Below, in pieces: positions 1-9,675 of a stretch of DNA of 64,000 bases. The notes below the pieces were generated by a model. That model saw only the letters and a program-made list of their open reading frames with translations. It was not told the origin of the DNA and made no database searches. Numbering within the stretch: the stretch's first letter is position 1; the number at the start of each line of letters is the position of its first letter. The position numbers were made by a program, and so were the translations under genes. The DNA lies in assembly GCA_029775925.1 (NCBI GenBank), contig JARVKB010000004.1:1-64000 (forward strand), given 5' to 3'. This DNA comes from Nitrososphaeria archaeon (lineage in GTDB: Archaea; Thermoproteota; Nitrososphaeria; Nitrososphaerales; JACAEJ01).

Positions 1-281
1 AAATTCTTGAAGACTCTTTCTTCCAAATTTTTCCATAATGCCACTCCGACTTTATCATGGCTTATCCAAGCCTCGCTTTTTTCACCTAAAGTTACCTGAA
101 TTAAAGAACCATTTTCATCAGCCTCAAAAGGTAGGACTTTGTTCTTCCTTATAATTATCTTTTCTCCAATATTCATTTTGATGCCTAGAACAGACAAGCC
201 TTTACTCTCAGCTTTAACAGATGCTGGGCCTTTCACAAGTAAAACTTCGCCCTTATTTATTTTATACGATTTGGTCTCCAA
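1..281 (-). CDS. Clp1/GRC3-like polynucleotide 5'-kinase, N-terminal fragment (runs off the window edge)
   Basis: Hand translation of the minus strand from TTG at 281: METKSYKINKGEVLLVKGPASVKAESKGLSVLGIKMNIGEKIIIRKNKVLPFEADENGSLIQVTLGEKSEAW, resembling the archaeal Clp1 N-terminal domain. Confidence 0.6.
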   Translation of the reverse strand, partial: METKSYKINKGEVLLVKGPASVKAESKGLSVLGIKMNIGEKIIIRKNKVLPFEADENGSLIQVTLGEKSEAWISHDKVGVALWKNLEERVFKN

Positions 282-903
282 AGTACCTTTTTCCTTGCCT
301 AAGGGCAATCATCATGGCAGATCTTTGATCTCTTACAACTTTCTTGCTGGACTTTATTTTTGAGAGAGAAGAAGTCCCTCTCTCATCCACTAACTCAATT
401 ATTATATCTCTGAGTCGTTTTGAGAGTTCTTTCGCTATCTTCTCTGCCATCTCTGGTTTGCCATTTCCAATTCTTACTATCTTCTTCTTTACATGAGAAC
501 TTGAAATCAATCTCACTACTTTTGTTATGACCTCGTCCATAGAATTTGATATATCTCCCATCAACTCCTTTTGCTTATAATAGACCGCTATGCCTGTCCT
601 CTTTCCAGGATCAATACCTACTATTATTGATTCATCGCCATATTCGTAAAGATTATCTATTATCTTTTCTTTAGCAAGGTAAGGATCTTTGCTCAATTCT
701 TCTAAAGATAAGACTTTTTCATGATTTATCAGGTTTCTTTCTTTCTCAGTAGTTATAACTAGCTTTATGCTAGGACTAAAAGTCTGCCCTAGCATAACAT
801 TATCGAATTTTAGTCCCATCTCTTTTAAAATACTTGTAATTTTGTAATAAGCCCTACCATCAAGAGTCGTTACAGCTATTTCGTTAGGCAATAATATCAC
901 CAT
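262..903 (-). CDS. Conserved archaeal protein with RNase H/RuvC-like motif (VGIDPGKRTGIAVYY)
   Basis: ORF 213 aa; DPGxxTG motif. Confidence 0.6.
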   Translation of the reverse strand: MVILLPNEIAVTTLDGRAYYKITSILKEMGLKFDNVMLGQTFSPSIKLVITTEKERNLINHEKVLSLEELSKDPYLAKEKIIDNLYEYGDESIIVGIDPGKRTGIAVYYKQKELMGDISNSMDEVITKVVRLISSSHVKKKIVRIGNGKPEMAEKIAKELSKRLRDIIIELVDERGTSSLSKIKSSKKVVRDQRSAMMIALRQGKRYFGDQIV

Positions 904-967
904 AAGTGTTTTTATATTAAAATTTTGATGTTTAAAAGTAAAATAAATATATTACACTTAATATAAT

Positions 968-1759
968 GTGATTTTGAGTAAAGGTATTTATTTACCACCA
1001 TTTTTTACAATAGATTGTGATTTTTTGATAGAGATAGAATTAAGGGAATTCAAGAAGATGAAACTTGACGGCGCTACCATAGTCGATGGTTTTCCAACTA
1101 TTGGGTTAACAAATACCATTGCTGCTAACTATCTAGTCGCAGCGCTTGACTTAGATCAAATAGCAGCGATAGACTCTGACTGCTTCCCAGCTGTATCCAT
1201 GATTTATGCTACTAAGCCAAAATTTCCAGCAAGAATTTATGCTAGCGAAGAATTGAAGATAGTTGTATTCTTATCTGAGTTTAGAATTCTCCCATATCTC
1301 TATAGACCGTTGGCAAAGACTTTACTTAAATGGGCTAAAGAACAAAAATGTTCCTTAATAATATCTCCGGTAGGATATCCTATGGAGCTTCTTCCTATGG
1401 AAAAAGAGCCTGATGTAATGGGCGTTGGAAGCACAGAGAGCGCTAGACAGAAACTTATTTCAAATCATATAAAGCAATTGGATATCGGGATAATACCTGG
1501 CATATCGGGTCTTCTTCTCAATGAAGGAAGGTGGACCAATTTTGATGTAATCAGCCTAGTAATACCAATACAACCAGATATGCCTGAAGTAAAGGCTGCT
1601 GTAAAAGCTGTAGAGATAATAGATAAGCTTATTCCAGAAATTAGAGTTGACATTGTTCCTCTCCAACAAGAGGCTGAAAGAATCGCGGAAAGATTAAAGG
1701 TTCTTCGCAAGCAAGCTAAGCCTGTGGAATCTCAACCTCCCTTGGGAGTTTATGAGTAA
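968..1759 (+). CDS. PAC2 family protein (proteasome assembly chaperone-like)
   Basis: ORF 263 aa; VDGFPTIGLTNTIAANYLVAAL and GISGLLLNEG motifs typical of PAC2. Confidence 0.75.
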   Translation: MILSKGIYLPPFFTIDCDFLIEIELREFKKMKLDGATIVDGFPTIGLTNTIAANYLVAALDLDQIAAIDSDCFPAVSMIYATKPKFPARIYASEELKIVVFLSEFRILPYLYRPLAKTLLKWAKEQKCSLIISPVGYPMELLPMEKEPDVMGVGSTESARQKLISNHIKQLDIGIIPGISGLLLNEGRWTNFDVISLVIPIQPDMPEVKAAVKAVEIIDKLIPEIRVDIVPLQQEAERIAERLKVLRKQAKPVESQPPLGVYE

Positions 1760-1802
1760 AATCAATCTTTTAAAATTTTTAATAATGCCTCAAATATCTG
1801 TA

Positions 1803-2561
1803 TTAAAGACAAGTTGCCTTATTTATTTCGGATAAATAAAATGAAGAGTCTTTCGATTCAATTATCGCTCTTCCAATGATTATAAAATCAGCCCCTGCCC
1901 TTAACGCTTTTATAGCATCTCCGCCTTGAACCCCGATTCCAGGGGAGAATATCAACAACTTTCCTTTCACTTTTGACGCTATAGATGATAATATTTGTAA
2001 ATTAGTAGCTCCCACAATTATCCCATCAGCTTGCCAATCAATAGCTCTTTTAACGAATAATTCATAGATCTTCTCTTGCTTCAAATTTTGGTCGATAACT
2101 GTCAATTCGTAACCTTCTTTTGAACCTTTATGGCTCATATAAGCTAGTAGAATTACTCCTTTGTTAAACTCATGGGCTCTTTTTATGACAGGCTCAATTC
2201 CTTCTTCATAACCTATGAATGGATTAGCTATAACCGCATCAAAGCCTGCTTTCCATATATAATCACAAGCTACTAAATTTGTTGATGCTATATCATTAAT
2301 CTTCAAATCAGCTATAGCTTGTAATTCATGCTTATGTATATGATTAATTATTCTTTTAATATCTGTGAGGCTTAAAGGTAAAAGAAGATGATAGTTTAAC
2401 TTTACCGCAACAATATAAGGTGATAATTCATCCAATAATGATAATGCTCTTTCTATTAACAAAGATCTTTTATCAGCAATTATATCGAGGGCTAAGACTA
2501 TCCTACTAGAACGTTCCTTCGATGAGATTATAATTTTTTCTACAAAACTTTTCCCTTTCAT
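1803..2561 (-). CDS. pyrF: Orotidine 5'-phosphate decarboxylase
   Basis: ALDI..., VAVKLNYHLL, IADLKINDIAST and PGIGVQGGD motifs. Confidence 0.85.
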   Translation of the reverse strand: MKGKSFVEKIIISSKERSSRIVLALDIIADKRSLLIERALSLLDELSPYIVAVKLNYHLLLPLSLTDIKRIINHIHKHELQAIADLKINDIASTNLVACDYIWKAGFDAVIANPFIGYEEGIEPVIKRAHEFNKGVILLAYMSHKGSKEGYELTVIDQNLKQEKIYELFVKRAIDWQADGIIVGATNLQILSSIASKVKGKLLIFSPGIGVQGGDAIKALRAGADFIIIGRAIIESKDSSFYLSEINKATCL

Positions 2562-3268
2562 TTTTCTAACTCTACTAACGGGTGGCTTTTTGCTAATTTT
2601 ATTATCTTGATGTAAATGCTTCCATGTTCATCAACCTTATTGGTAAAAGTAGCTTCTCCAATCTTCAGAGCAGAATATTTGAGAAAATTATAAACGGGTA
2701 ATTCATCCAATATTGTATAGAAAAAGATAGAATTCTCGTTGGCCTCGTTTATACGAGTAAAGACTCCTATGATATTTTCTCCATTCGATTTGAACGTGAA
2801 AAGAGGTAATGGTGGCTCTTCGAATAGAACTTTATAAGAACTTATCTTTGCTAAGCTAGCTATCTCTTTAATTTGAATTGAGAGGCATTTGTCAATTTTG
2901 CCCTTTATAGATTCGAAACCTTTTTGGAATAGTTTTGGAAGTTTCTTCAAGTGTATTATTGGAGCATAGATATACGCAGGGAAGAGAGGAGAATCTACTG
3001 AAACAATTTCTTCAATTCCTCCAGAGTTCTTATAACCAAGAAATTGCTTTTCATCTATGGCTTTAGCGTAATAGAAAATTGGTCTTCCCATAAATATGTC
3101 TGCTTGGGTGAAAAGGTAAATGTTGTTGTTATAATGAAAGGAGAATAAAGGCATAGGTGTTTTTTCAAAAGCGCAAGTTAACCTTGCTAAATCTTTTAAA
3201 TCTGAAAGCTCGACAAAGCAAGGGGTCCTTATTCTTCTTAGGCCTGTCTTGGTAGGCATGTTTATCAT
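2558..3268 (-). CDS. Conserved hypothetical protein
   Basis: ORF 236 aa overlapping the pyrF start by 4 nt; no family recognised. Confidence 0.6.
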   Translation of the reverse strand: MINMPTKTGLRRIRTPCFVELSDLKDLARLTCAFEKTPMPLFSFHYNNNIYLFTQADIFMGRPIFYYAKAIDEKQFLGYKNSGGIEEIVSVDSPLFPAYIYAPIIHLKKLPKLFQKGFESIKGKIDKCLSIQIKEIASLAKISSYKVLFEEPPLPLFTFKSNGENIIGVFTRINEANENSIFFYTILDELPVYNFLKYSALKIGEATFTNKVDEHGSIYIKIIKLAKSHPLVELEK

Positions 3269-3326
3269 TAGAAAAATCTTTCTATATTAATATTAATTCA
3301 TCTATGATTAAATAGAACGGATTAAA

Positions 3327-4310
3327 GTGATGAAATTGGAAATAATTACAGGATGTTGTGGTAATGCAGGTCTTGGACTTAAGGATTATTCTGAAAATTT
3401 TAAGACGATAGAGATTCAATCAACTTTTTACAGGTTGCCATTATTAAAGACAGCAGAGAATTGGCGCCAGCAGGTTAAAAAAGACTTTATCTTCAATGTT
3501 AAAGCCTTTCAAGGAATGACCCATCCTATAAGTAGCCCTACTTGGAAAAAGGCTGGTAAACAAAAGCCTGTAGAAAAAATTGAGAATTATGGTCATTTAA
3601 AGCCAAACGATCAGAATTTTGAATGTTGGACCAATACTGTTAAAATTTGCAAAGCATTAAACGCTAGAGTTTGTGTTGTTCAGCTCCCGCCATCTTTTAT
3701 ATGTAACGAAGAAAATGCCAAGAATATTGTAGAATTTTTCAAAAATGTTGAACGACCATTCACTATAGCTATTGAAGTTAGGCATAGATCATGGGATGAA
3801 CATAGAGAAATGTTAAAGCAATCGCTAAAAAAGATAGACGCTATACATATAGTAGACCCCCTTGTAAAAAAGCCTTTTCTAAAGAGTGAAATAGGTTATT
3901 ATCGTTTGCATGGGTTGAGTAAAAATCTCGATTATAAGTATCAATATCGCGATGAAGATTTTCTTAAACTTTTGGAAGAAATCAAAAGAATAGGTTGCCA
4001 AGAAAGTTTTGTCATGTTCAACAATTTAACTATGCGTGAAGATGCTACAAGATTTAAAGTACTGGTAAAAGAAGGTTTTTTACCAACTCTTGAAGGAAAA
4101 AATTTAGAAGATAGGTTAAAAATAATTTTAAAAGGAATAAGATTTCCTATTAAGGCAAAAGAAATATCTAATAAAAGAGGTTATCTTTTATTAAGAATTA
4201 ATAATAAGACTTTCACTCTCGCTGAAGCTATAAAAATGATAAATTTAGAAGAAATCAAATCATTTGACGAGTTATTAAATACGATAAAGGTCGGTCTACT
4301 TGAAAAATAA
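3327..4310 (+). CDS. DUF72 (YecE-like) family protein
   Basis: N-terminal ...STFYRLP, FNVKAFQGMTH, EVRHRSW motifs. Confidence 0.8.
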   Translation: MMKLEIITGCCGNAGLGLKDYSENFKTIEIQSTFYRLPLLKTAENWRQQVKKDFIFNVKAFQGMTHPISSPTWKKAGKQKPVEKIENYGHLKPNDQNFECWTNTVKICKALNARVCVVQLPPSFICNEENAKNIVEFFKNVERPFTIAIEVRHRSWDEHREMLKQSLKKIDAIHIVDPLVKKPFLKSEIGYYRLHGLSKNLDYKYQYRDEDFLKLLEEIKRIGCQESFVMFNNLTMREDATRFKVLVKEGFLPTLEGKNLEDRLKIILKGIRFPIKAKEISNKRGYLLLRINNKTFTLAEAIKMINLEEIKSFDELLNTIKVGLLEK

Positions 4311-4674
4311 AAGGATTGATAAAGTAAAGGCTTTGATAAATGATGCTATTAGAATAAATGATAAAGCTATTATGATGTTATCAAAAGGTAATGATATAAT
4401 AAATTTGGCTGATAAGGTATGGGAAGCGTATAGTAAGTTAGAGTGTGCCATAATCCTTCTTAAACTTAATCTTGATAATGATTCTACTCAGGATAAAGAA
4501 TTTCAAGGATCCTTGAAAGAAAACTGTTTTGATGTTGGAGGATTATTAGTTAGAGCATATGATGCTCTAACTAATACTCTAGATAAGATTGACTCTGATC
4601 TTATTACTACTCTTATGAACACAAGATTGGCTAGGGACTCATTAAGATTAGTATTATCTCGCCTTAAAAAGTAA
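4300..4674 (+). CDS. Hypothetical helical protein
   Basis: ORF 124 aa overlapping the end of the DUF72 ORF. Confidence 0.5.
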   Translation: MKNKRIDKVKALINDAIRINDKAIMMLSKGNDIINLADKVWEAYSKLECAIILLKLNLDNDSTQDKEFQGSLKENCFDVGGLLVRAYDALTNTLDKIDSDLITTLMNTRLARDSLRLVLSRLKK

Positions 4675-4677
4675 TTT

Positions 4678-4944
4678 TTAAATTCTCTCTTCACTCTTTA
4701 ATTTATTAAACCTCAATTTATTGCCCTCTACTAATACTCTATAGCCTTTTCTTAAACCGTTTATGTGGAGATACCTCTTAAGATAAACCTTCAAAATATC
4801 CTTTTTCAACTTAACCTTTGATTTTGTATCATTCAAGACTATTAAACCTCCTTCCATGGATGGTTTAATTCTAAGTCTTTTTTCCAGGAAGGCCATCAAA
4901 TCTTCATTCTTATCCTTTAAATCTCCTAGCTCTATCTTTAGCAT
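4678..4944 (-). CDS. Candidate eukaryotic-type ribosomal protein L22e homologue
   Basis: FLEKRLRIKPSMEGGLIVLNDTKSKVKLKKDILKVYLKRYLHINGLRKGYRVLVEGNKLRFNKL aligned by eye to remembered RPL22 ([62 protein letters not shown]...YELRYFQI). Confidence 0.6.
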   Translation of the reverse strand: MLKIELGDLKDKNEDLMAFLEKRLRIKPSMEGGLIVLNDTKSKVKLKKDILKVYLKRYLHINGLRKGYRVLVEGNKLRFNKLKSEERI

Positions 4945-5032
4945 ATCATGGCATTAAAAAGAAGACCATTAAATTTTTTCTAAATTAGAATTAATTTAAT
5001 AGTAAGTTTGACTAAACCTTGTTGGCGATCAA

Positions 5033-6052
5033 ATGCCTGTAATGGTAGTAGTTGGTGGTTTTTTTGGTGATGAAGGAAAGGGTAAGATAATTTCCTACCT
5101 GGCAATGAAAGATAATCCTTCTGCAACAGTCAGAGGAGGAGTAGGTCCAAATGCAGGTCACACAGTAGTTCATGAAGGAAAATCATACAAACTTAGGATG
5201 CTTCCAAGTGCTATATTGAACAAACAAACAAAGTTGATGATAGGCGCTGGAGTTTTAATTAATCCTGATGTATTGTTAGATGAAATAAAGAGATTTGATG
5301 TTGGATCAAGAGTTTTAATTGATTCACAATGTGCTATAATAGAAAGTGTTCACATAGAACGTGATAAAGGCGGCTATTTAAAGGAAAGAATTGGTACTAC
5401 GGGTTCTGGTACTGGTCCAGCAAATTCTGACAGAGTTTTGAGAATTGCAAAGATGGCTAGAGAAATCTACTCCTTGAAGGATTACTTGGGTGATGTGGCT
5501 TTTGAAGTAAATAAATTAATAGATGAAGGTGCATCAATAATACTTGAAGGGACTCAGGGTACTTTTCTATCCCTTTACCATGGGACTTATCCTTATGTTA
5601 CATCTAAGGACGTGACTGCGTCTGCCATATGTTCAGATGTTGGGATAGGCCCTAAGAAAGTAGAAGACGTTTTAGTTGTCTTTAAATCTTATGTTACAAG
5701 AGTCGGGGAAGGGTTCTTGCCAGGTGAACTAAGTGAAGAAGAGACAATTAAGAAGGGGTGGAGAGAGGTAGCTACTGTTACTGGAAGGGTGAGACGGGCA
5801 GCTCCTTTTAACTTAGAACTAGCTAAGAGGGCTGTTATGCTAAACAGTGCAACTCAAATCGCTTTAACAAAATTGGATGTCGTCTTCCCTGATGCTAAGG
5901 GTAAAACTAGCTTTGAAGCCTTGCCAAGAGAAGCTAAAAAATTCATTGAAGATATTGAAAATTCATTAAAAGTACCTTTATCGATAATCAGTACTGGCCC
6001 AGAAGTCTTTGATACAATTGATAGAAGAAATCAATTGAAAATCATGGCTTAA
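5033..6052 (+). CDS. purA: Adenylosuccinate synthetase
   Basis: GGFFGDEGKGKI, GPNAGHTVVHEG, GTTGSGTGPANSDR motifs. Confidence 0.9.
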   Translation: MPVMVVVGGFFGDEGKGKIISYLAMKDNPSATVRGGVGPNAGHTVVHEGKSYKLRMLPSAILNKQTKLMIGAGVLINPDVLLDEIKRFDVGSRVLIDSQCAIIESVHIERDKGGYLKERIGTTGSGTGPANSDRVLRIAKMAREIYSLKDYLGDVAFEVNKLIDEGASIILEGTQGTFLSLYHGTYPYVTSKDVTASAICSDVGIGPKKVEDVLVVFKSYVTRVGEGFLPGELSEEETIKKGWREVATVTGRVRRAAPFNLELAKRAVMLNSATQIALTKLDVVFPDAKGKTSFEALPREAKKFIEDIENSLKVPLSIISTGPEVFDTIDRRNQLKIMA

Positions 6053-6296
6053 TAGGAGAAGCAACGTGAATTAAAGCTTTTGAGCCTAATACGCTCTCAA
6101 TTTTTGATATAAAATGCCTGGCAACCTCTTCATCTGTTGCTGAAAACATTATAATTGCATCAAACGATCCTATAAGCATGTAGGCAGATAGAATCTCGAT
6201 TCCAGGCTCTAAGTCTGAAAATATTAGCCTTTTTATCAGATCCGATAAAGCATCAGACTTGCCTATTCCTGCTTTTAATATTGCAACAATTAGCAT
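6042..6296 (-). CDS. Small Lrp/AsnC effector-domain or GYD-like protein
   Basis: ORF 84 aa; LSAYMLIGSFDAIIMFSATDEEVARHFISKIESVLG pattern, no HTH. Confidence 0.5.
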   Translation of the reverse strand: MLIVAILKAGIGKSDALSDLIKRLIFSDLEPGIEILSAYMLIGSFDAIIMFSATDEEVARHFISKIESVLGSKALIHVASPIKP

Positions 6297-6633
6297 ATGA
6301 TTTTCAACCAGCTTTTAAATAGAAGTTTATCAATATAAAATCATTTACATCATTATTTGTTAAGGAAAGATCTGACTATCAATTCTATTCGAATTCTTTC
6401 TAGCTACTTTGGCTTATTCCGAACCTTTCAATTATAGAAAAACTCCATAAAGAGCTATGTTGATATTGAAGAAGCATTAACTTATTGAGTGTCGTTTATT
6501 GTTAGAATAAGCCTATTTAATTAGTAAAGCATCATGTATTTGGATGTAATGATGATCGGGATGGGATTCAGAAGAAATATAAATGGAACAATTAGTAAGA
6601 CATATTAATTAAAAAATTTTAGGGGTAATCAAT

Positions 6634-7026
6634 TTGAAGATAAACTCCAAATTAATCATAAGCTTAAGTATTCTCTTCTTAATAACTGGTGTAGCGTGGA
6701 TAATTTTTGCAATTCTTAATGAGGGAACTATACTTCTTCTAGAACCTGGAATAGCAAATCTCATTACTGGAATTCTATTATTAACAAAATTTGGAGGAAG
6801 ATACGCTAGAGCTTTAGTCTTAGCGTCTGGAGTATATAGCCTCATAATATGTTCTTATCAGCTCTATGCTTCTATTAATATATTGAGGATAGGCTTAACG
6901 ATATTCACAATTGCTTCTTTGTTAGGCTATACTTTAGGCTCATTAGCTTTCCTTTCCGTTATAATAGTAGCATATATGAATTCCCAGGCTTTTATATCGT
7001 CTACCAATCAAAAAGATAAGAGTTAA
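6634..7026 (+). CDS. Membrane protein of unknown function
   Basis: ORF 130 aa with several hydrophobic helices. Confidence 0.55.
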   Translation: MKINSKLIISLSILFLITGVAWIIFAILNEGTILLLEPGIANLITGILLLTKFGGRYARALVLASGVYSLIICSYQLYASINILRIGLTIFTIASLLGYTLGSLAFLSVIIVAYMNSQAFISSTNQKDKS

Positions 7027-7038
7027 GATCGATAGTTC

Positions 7039-7365
7039 TTACTTCTTTAATTCAACCTTTATTTCTCTTATTAAGTTGATCCCTAAAGAAGCTATCTTTC
7101 CTCCGGCCATCATGATAAAGAACATAAGTAAAAACCAAAAGAGCATGGCTAAAAGCTTACCTATTTCTTCACCGGAGAATACCAGCATTTCTCCTCCATC
7201 AGGTGTAGTGATATAAATGTTATGGAAGTTGAACAACCTTGGTGGAGGAGTAACACCAGTAAAGACGCTAAACATAAAGTAAACAGAAGTAAGGATCATT
7301 ACAACTCCGAGCGTAAGAAGAATATATCCAACAACTTTCTCATATTTTGACTCCATTCCTCTCAT
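7039..7365 (-). CDS. Membrane protein of unknown function
   Basis: ORF 108 aa, two hydrophobic segments. Confidence 0.55.
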   Translation of the reverse strand: MRGMESKYEKVVGYILLTLGVVMILTSVYFMFSVFTGVTPPPRLFNFHNIYITTPDGGEMLVFSGEEIGKLLAMLFWFLLMFFIMMAGGKIASLGINLIREIKVELKK

Positions 7366-7474
7366 TAATCAAATTTTAGTAAAGTATAAAAAGATGGTTT
7401 TAATATAAAACTTGCCAAATAGTAAATTCTTTTTAATAGCCTAATTTAGTTTTATAAGCAATCTTGGAAGATCG

Positions 7475-8545
7475 GTGCTAAGTATGGACATAGAAGAAAA
7501 AATGAACATAATCAACAGACCACCTACTGAGGAAATAGTCACTATCAATGATCTTAGGTTGCTTTTAGAAAATAAAGAGCATCCAACACATTATATAGGT
7601 TTTGAGATTTCAGGGCTTATGCATATAGGTACTTTATTAATATCAGGCTTTAAAATAAACGATTTCATAAAGGCAGGAATTGATTGTAGAGTATTCTTAG
7701 CAGATTGGCATAGCTATATCAACAATAAGTTTGGTGGGGATTGGGATAAAATAAGAATAGCATCTAAATATTATGAAGAAGCCTTCAAATTTTTTTGTCC
7801 TGGAGTTAAGGTAGTTCATGGATCGGAGCTATATAGTGGAAATGATGAGTACTGGAAGAATCTAGTAAAATTTTCAAAGCATATAACGTTAGCAAGAAAT
7901 ATTAGATGCTTAACAATTATGGGAAGAAGTAAGAAGGAAAAGTTAGATTTTGCCCAATATTTATACCCTCCTATGCAAGCTATAGATATTAAGGCTATGG
8001 ATATCGATATAGCTCACGCTGGGATGGATCAGCGTAAAGTTCATATGCTGGCACGAGAAGTATTCCCGAAGTTAAGATGGAAAGTACCTGTAGCTATTCA
8101 TCATAGCTTGCTTCCAGGGTTGTCTGAACCTTCTCGTTTAGGATTGGACGAAAATTCTAAGCTTGATACAATTTTCTCCAGTAAGATGAGTAAATCTAAA
8201 CCCTCTACTTGTATATTCATTCATGACGATGCCGATGAAATTGAGAAGAAAATACAAAAGGCATGGTGCCCGGAAGGCATCGTAGAGTATAACCCGATAT
8301 TAGAGATGGCAAAGCAAATAATCTTTCATGAGTTTAATACTTTAGAAATCGATAGGCCTGCAAAATTCGGTGGAAAGATAATTTTTGAAGATTTTTACGA
8401 GTTAGAAAAGGCTTATAAAGAAAAAAGACTTCATCCAGCAGATTTGAAAGCAGGAGTAGCAAAAGCTATTGATAAGATAGTAGCACCAATAAGGTCTCAT
8501 TTTAAGGGTAAGCCTGAACTACTAGAAGTCTTTAAATCTGATTAA
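7475..8545 (+). CDS. tyrS: Tyrosyl-tRNA synthetase
   Basis: Class I aaRS; HIGTL and KMSKSKP motifs, ...AHAGMDQRKVHMLARE. Confidence 0.85.
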   Translation: MLSMDIEEKMNIINRPPTEEIVTINDLRLLLENKEHPTHYIGFEISGLMHIGTLLISGFKINDFIKAGIDCRVFLADWHSYINNKFGGDWDKIRIASKYYEEAFKFFCPGVKVVHGSELYSGNDEYWKNLVKFSKHITLARNIRCLTIMGRSKKEKLDFAQYLYPPMQAIDIKAMDIDIAHAGMDQRKVHMLAREVFPKLRWKVPVAIHHSLLPGLSEPSRLGLDENSKLDTIFSSKMSKSKPSTCIFIHDDADEIEKKIQKAWCPEGIVEYNPILEMAKQIIFHEFNTLEIDRPAKFGGKIIFEDFYELEKAYKEKRLHPADLKAGVAKAIDKIVAPIRSHFKGKPELLEVFKSD

Positions 8546-8553
8546 ATAGTAAA

Positions 8554-9111
8554 TTATCGATAATATTCTGGTTCTATCCTTCTAAGGAAGTAAAAAGTGT
8601 AAAAGGATATTATTGTTATTGAGAGAAATATTTTCGTAGCAAAGACAAGATTAAAACGCACTTCAGGGTTAGGAAAAGGATTGATAAGTATGTCAGGGTT
8701 TAGCTCGCCCAATATTTCGCTGGCACTCATAAGACTTCCCCAAAGAGTAAAGTTGAACAGAACCTCGTACAAAGCCATGGATCCTGCAAAGAAAGCGATT
8801 AACATGAATAAGTGTCTAGCGAATTTGGGAAATTTTGATATCATTTCCTTATTTAATTCAAGGAGTGAAAACCAAAAGACAATTAAAGATGCCATAAACC
8901 AGGTTATAGGTTTGGCGTAAATTGGAAAAATTGTAGGAGGAGGAAATTCTGTATTAACGAAAGTCTCTCCGACGACCTTTACCCCATACATTAACGTAGT
9001 AATTGCGCCATAAACTGTAACTGTAATTAAGATGATAAAAGAAATGAGACAGATTATTTTGTACATGATTCTGATTTTATTTTCTTCTTTAGATGAATTC
9101 ATCAATCTCAA
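8554..9111 (-). CDS. Membrane protein of unknown function
   Basis: ORF 185 aa, about four hydrophobic helices. Confidence 0.55.
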   Translation of the reverse strand: MRLMNSSKEENKIRIMYKIICLISFIILITVTVYGAITTLMYGVKVVGETFVNTEFPPPTIFPIYAKPITWFMASLIVFWFSLLELNKEMISKFPKFARHLFMLIAFFAGSMALYEVLFNFTLWGSLMSASEILGELNPDILINPFPNPEVRFNLVFATKIFLSITIISFYTFYFLRRIEPEYYR

Positions 9112-9165
9112 ATTTATTCCTTGATGACTTTTATGTACTTAAAAACTTTGCTTCTCCTATATCAC

Positions 9166-9195
9166 TTTATTATAGGAATTAATTCCTATAATAAA
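9166..9195. repeat. 30-bp perfect palindrome TTTATTATAGGAATT/AATTCCTATAATAAA
   Basis: Read directly; intergenic between the divergent 8554-9111(-) and 9734-10393(+) genes. Confidence 0.9.
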
Positions 9196-9653
9196 ATTAT
9201 TAAAATCAAAAATATTCGTAAGAAACAAATTTTTTATAGCTATTGGCAAGATTAATAAAGCCTGAAAAATTAGTTATTTATATTAAGATGTTGATAACAA
9301 ATAAGCTTATTTAGTGTAATGTCGGTCCATCATTTTAGATAAATTCAATGCATACAACTTTGCTCTCTAATAGATTAATCATCACCGAATTTATCCATCA
9401 TTGCTAAATCGATCTAGGTACGAAAGAAGGACTAACAACATAAGCAATTTATTATCCTTTTACTAAATTGGATCTAACTATAAAGGGAAGCAAGTGAATG
9501 TGTTGTAAATTTTTGTTATAAATTGCCCATATTAATCTAAATTTCTAGAAGTGAAAGTTCGTGAACGAATCGAATAAAAAATTAGCATTAGTAAATAGCT
9601 AAAGGAAATGAAGAATAAGGTGTGAATCTTTTTGGTGTTTAGGATGTATTAAT

Positions 9654-9675
9654 CAAGTGCAAAAATATTTTTGCA
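9654..9675. promoter_or_regulatory. Candidate operator CAAGTGCAAAAATATTTTTGCA (contains 18-bp palindrome at 9658-9675)
   Basis: Identical 22-nt string occurs at 56618-56639, upstream of the second methyltransferase operon. Confidence 0.65.

Noticed and set aside
139-363. 74-aa plus-strand ORF
   Set aside because: Antisense to the Clp1-like and RNase H-like minus-strand genes; no supporting features.
1465-1710. Overlapping antisense ORF opposite the PAC2 gene
   Set aside because: Shadow ORF without domain signature.
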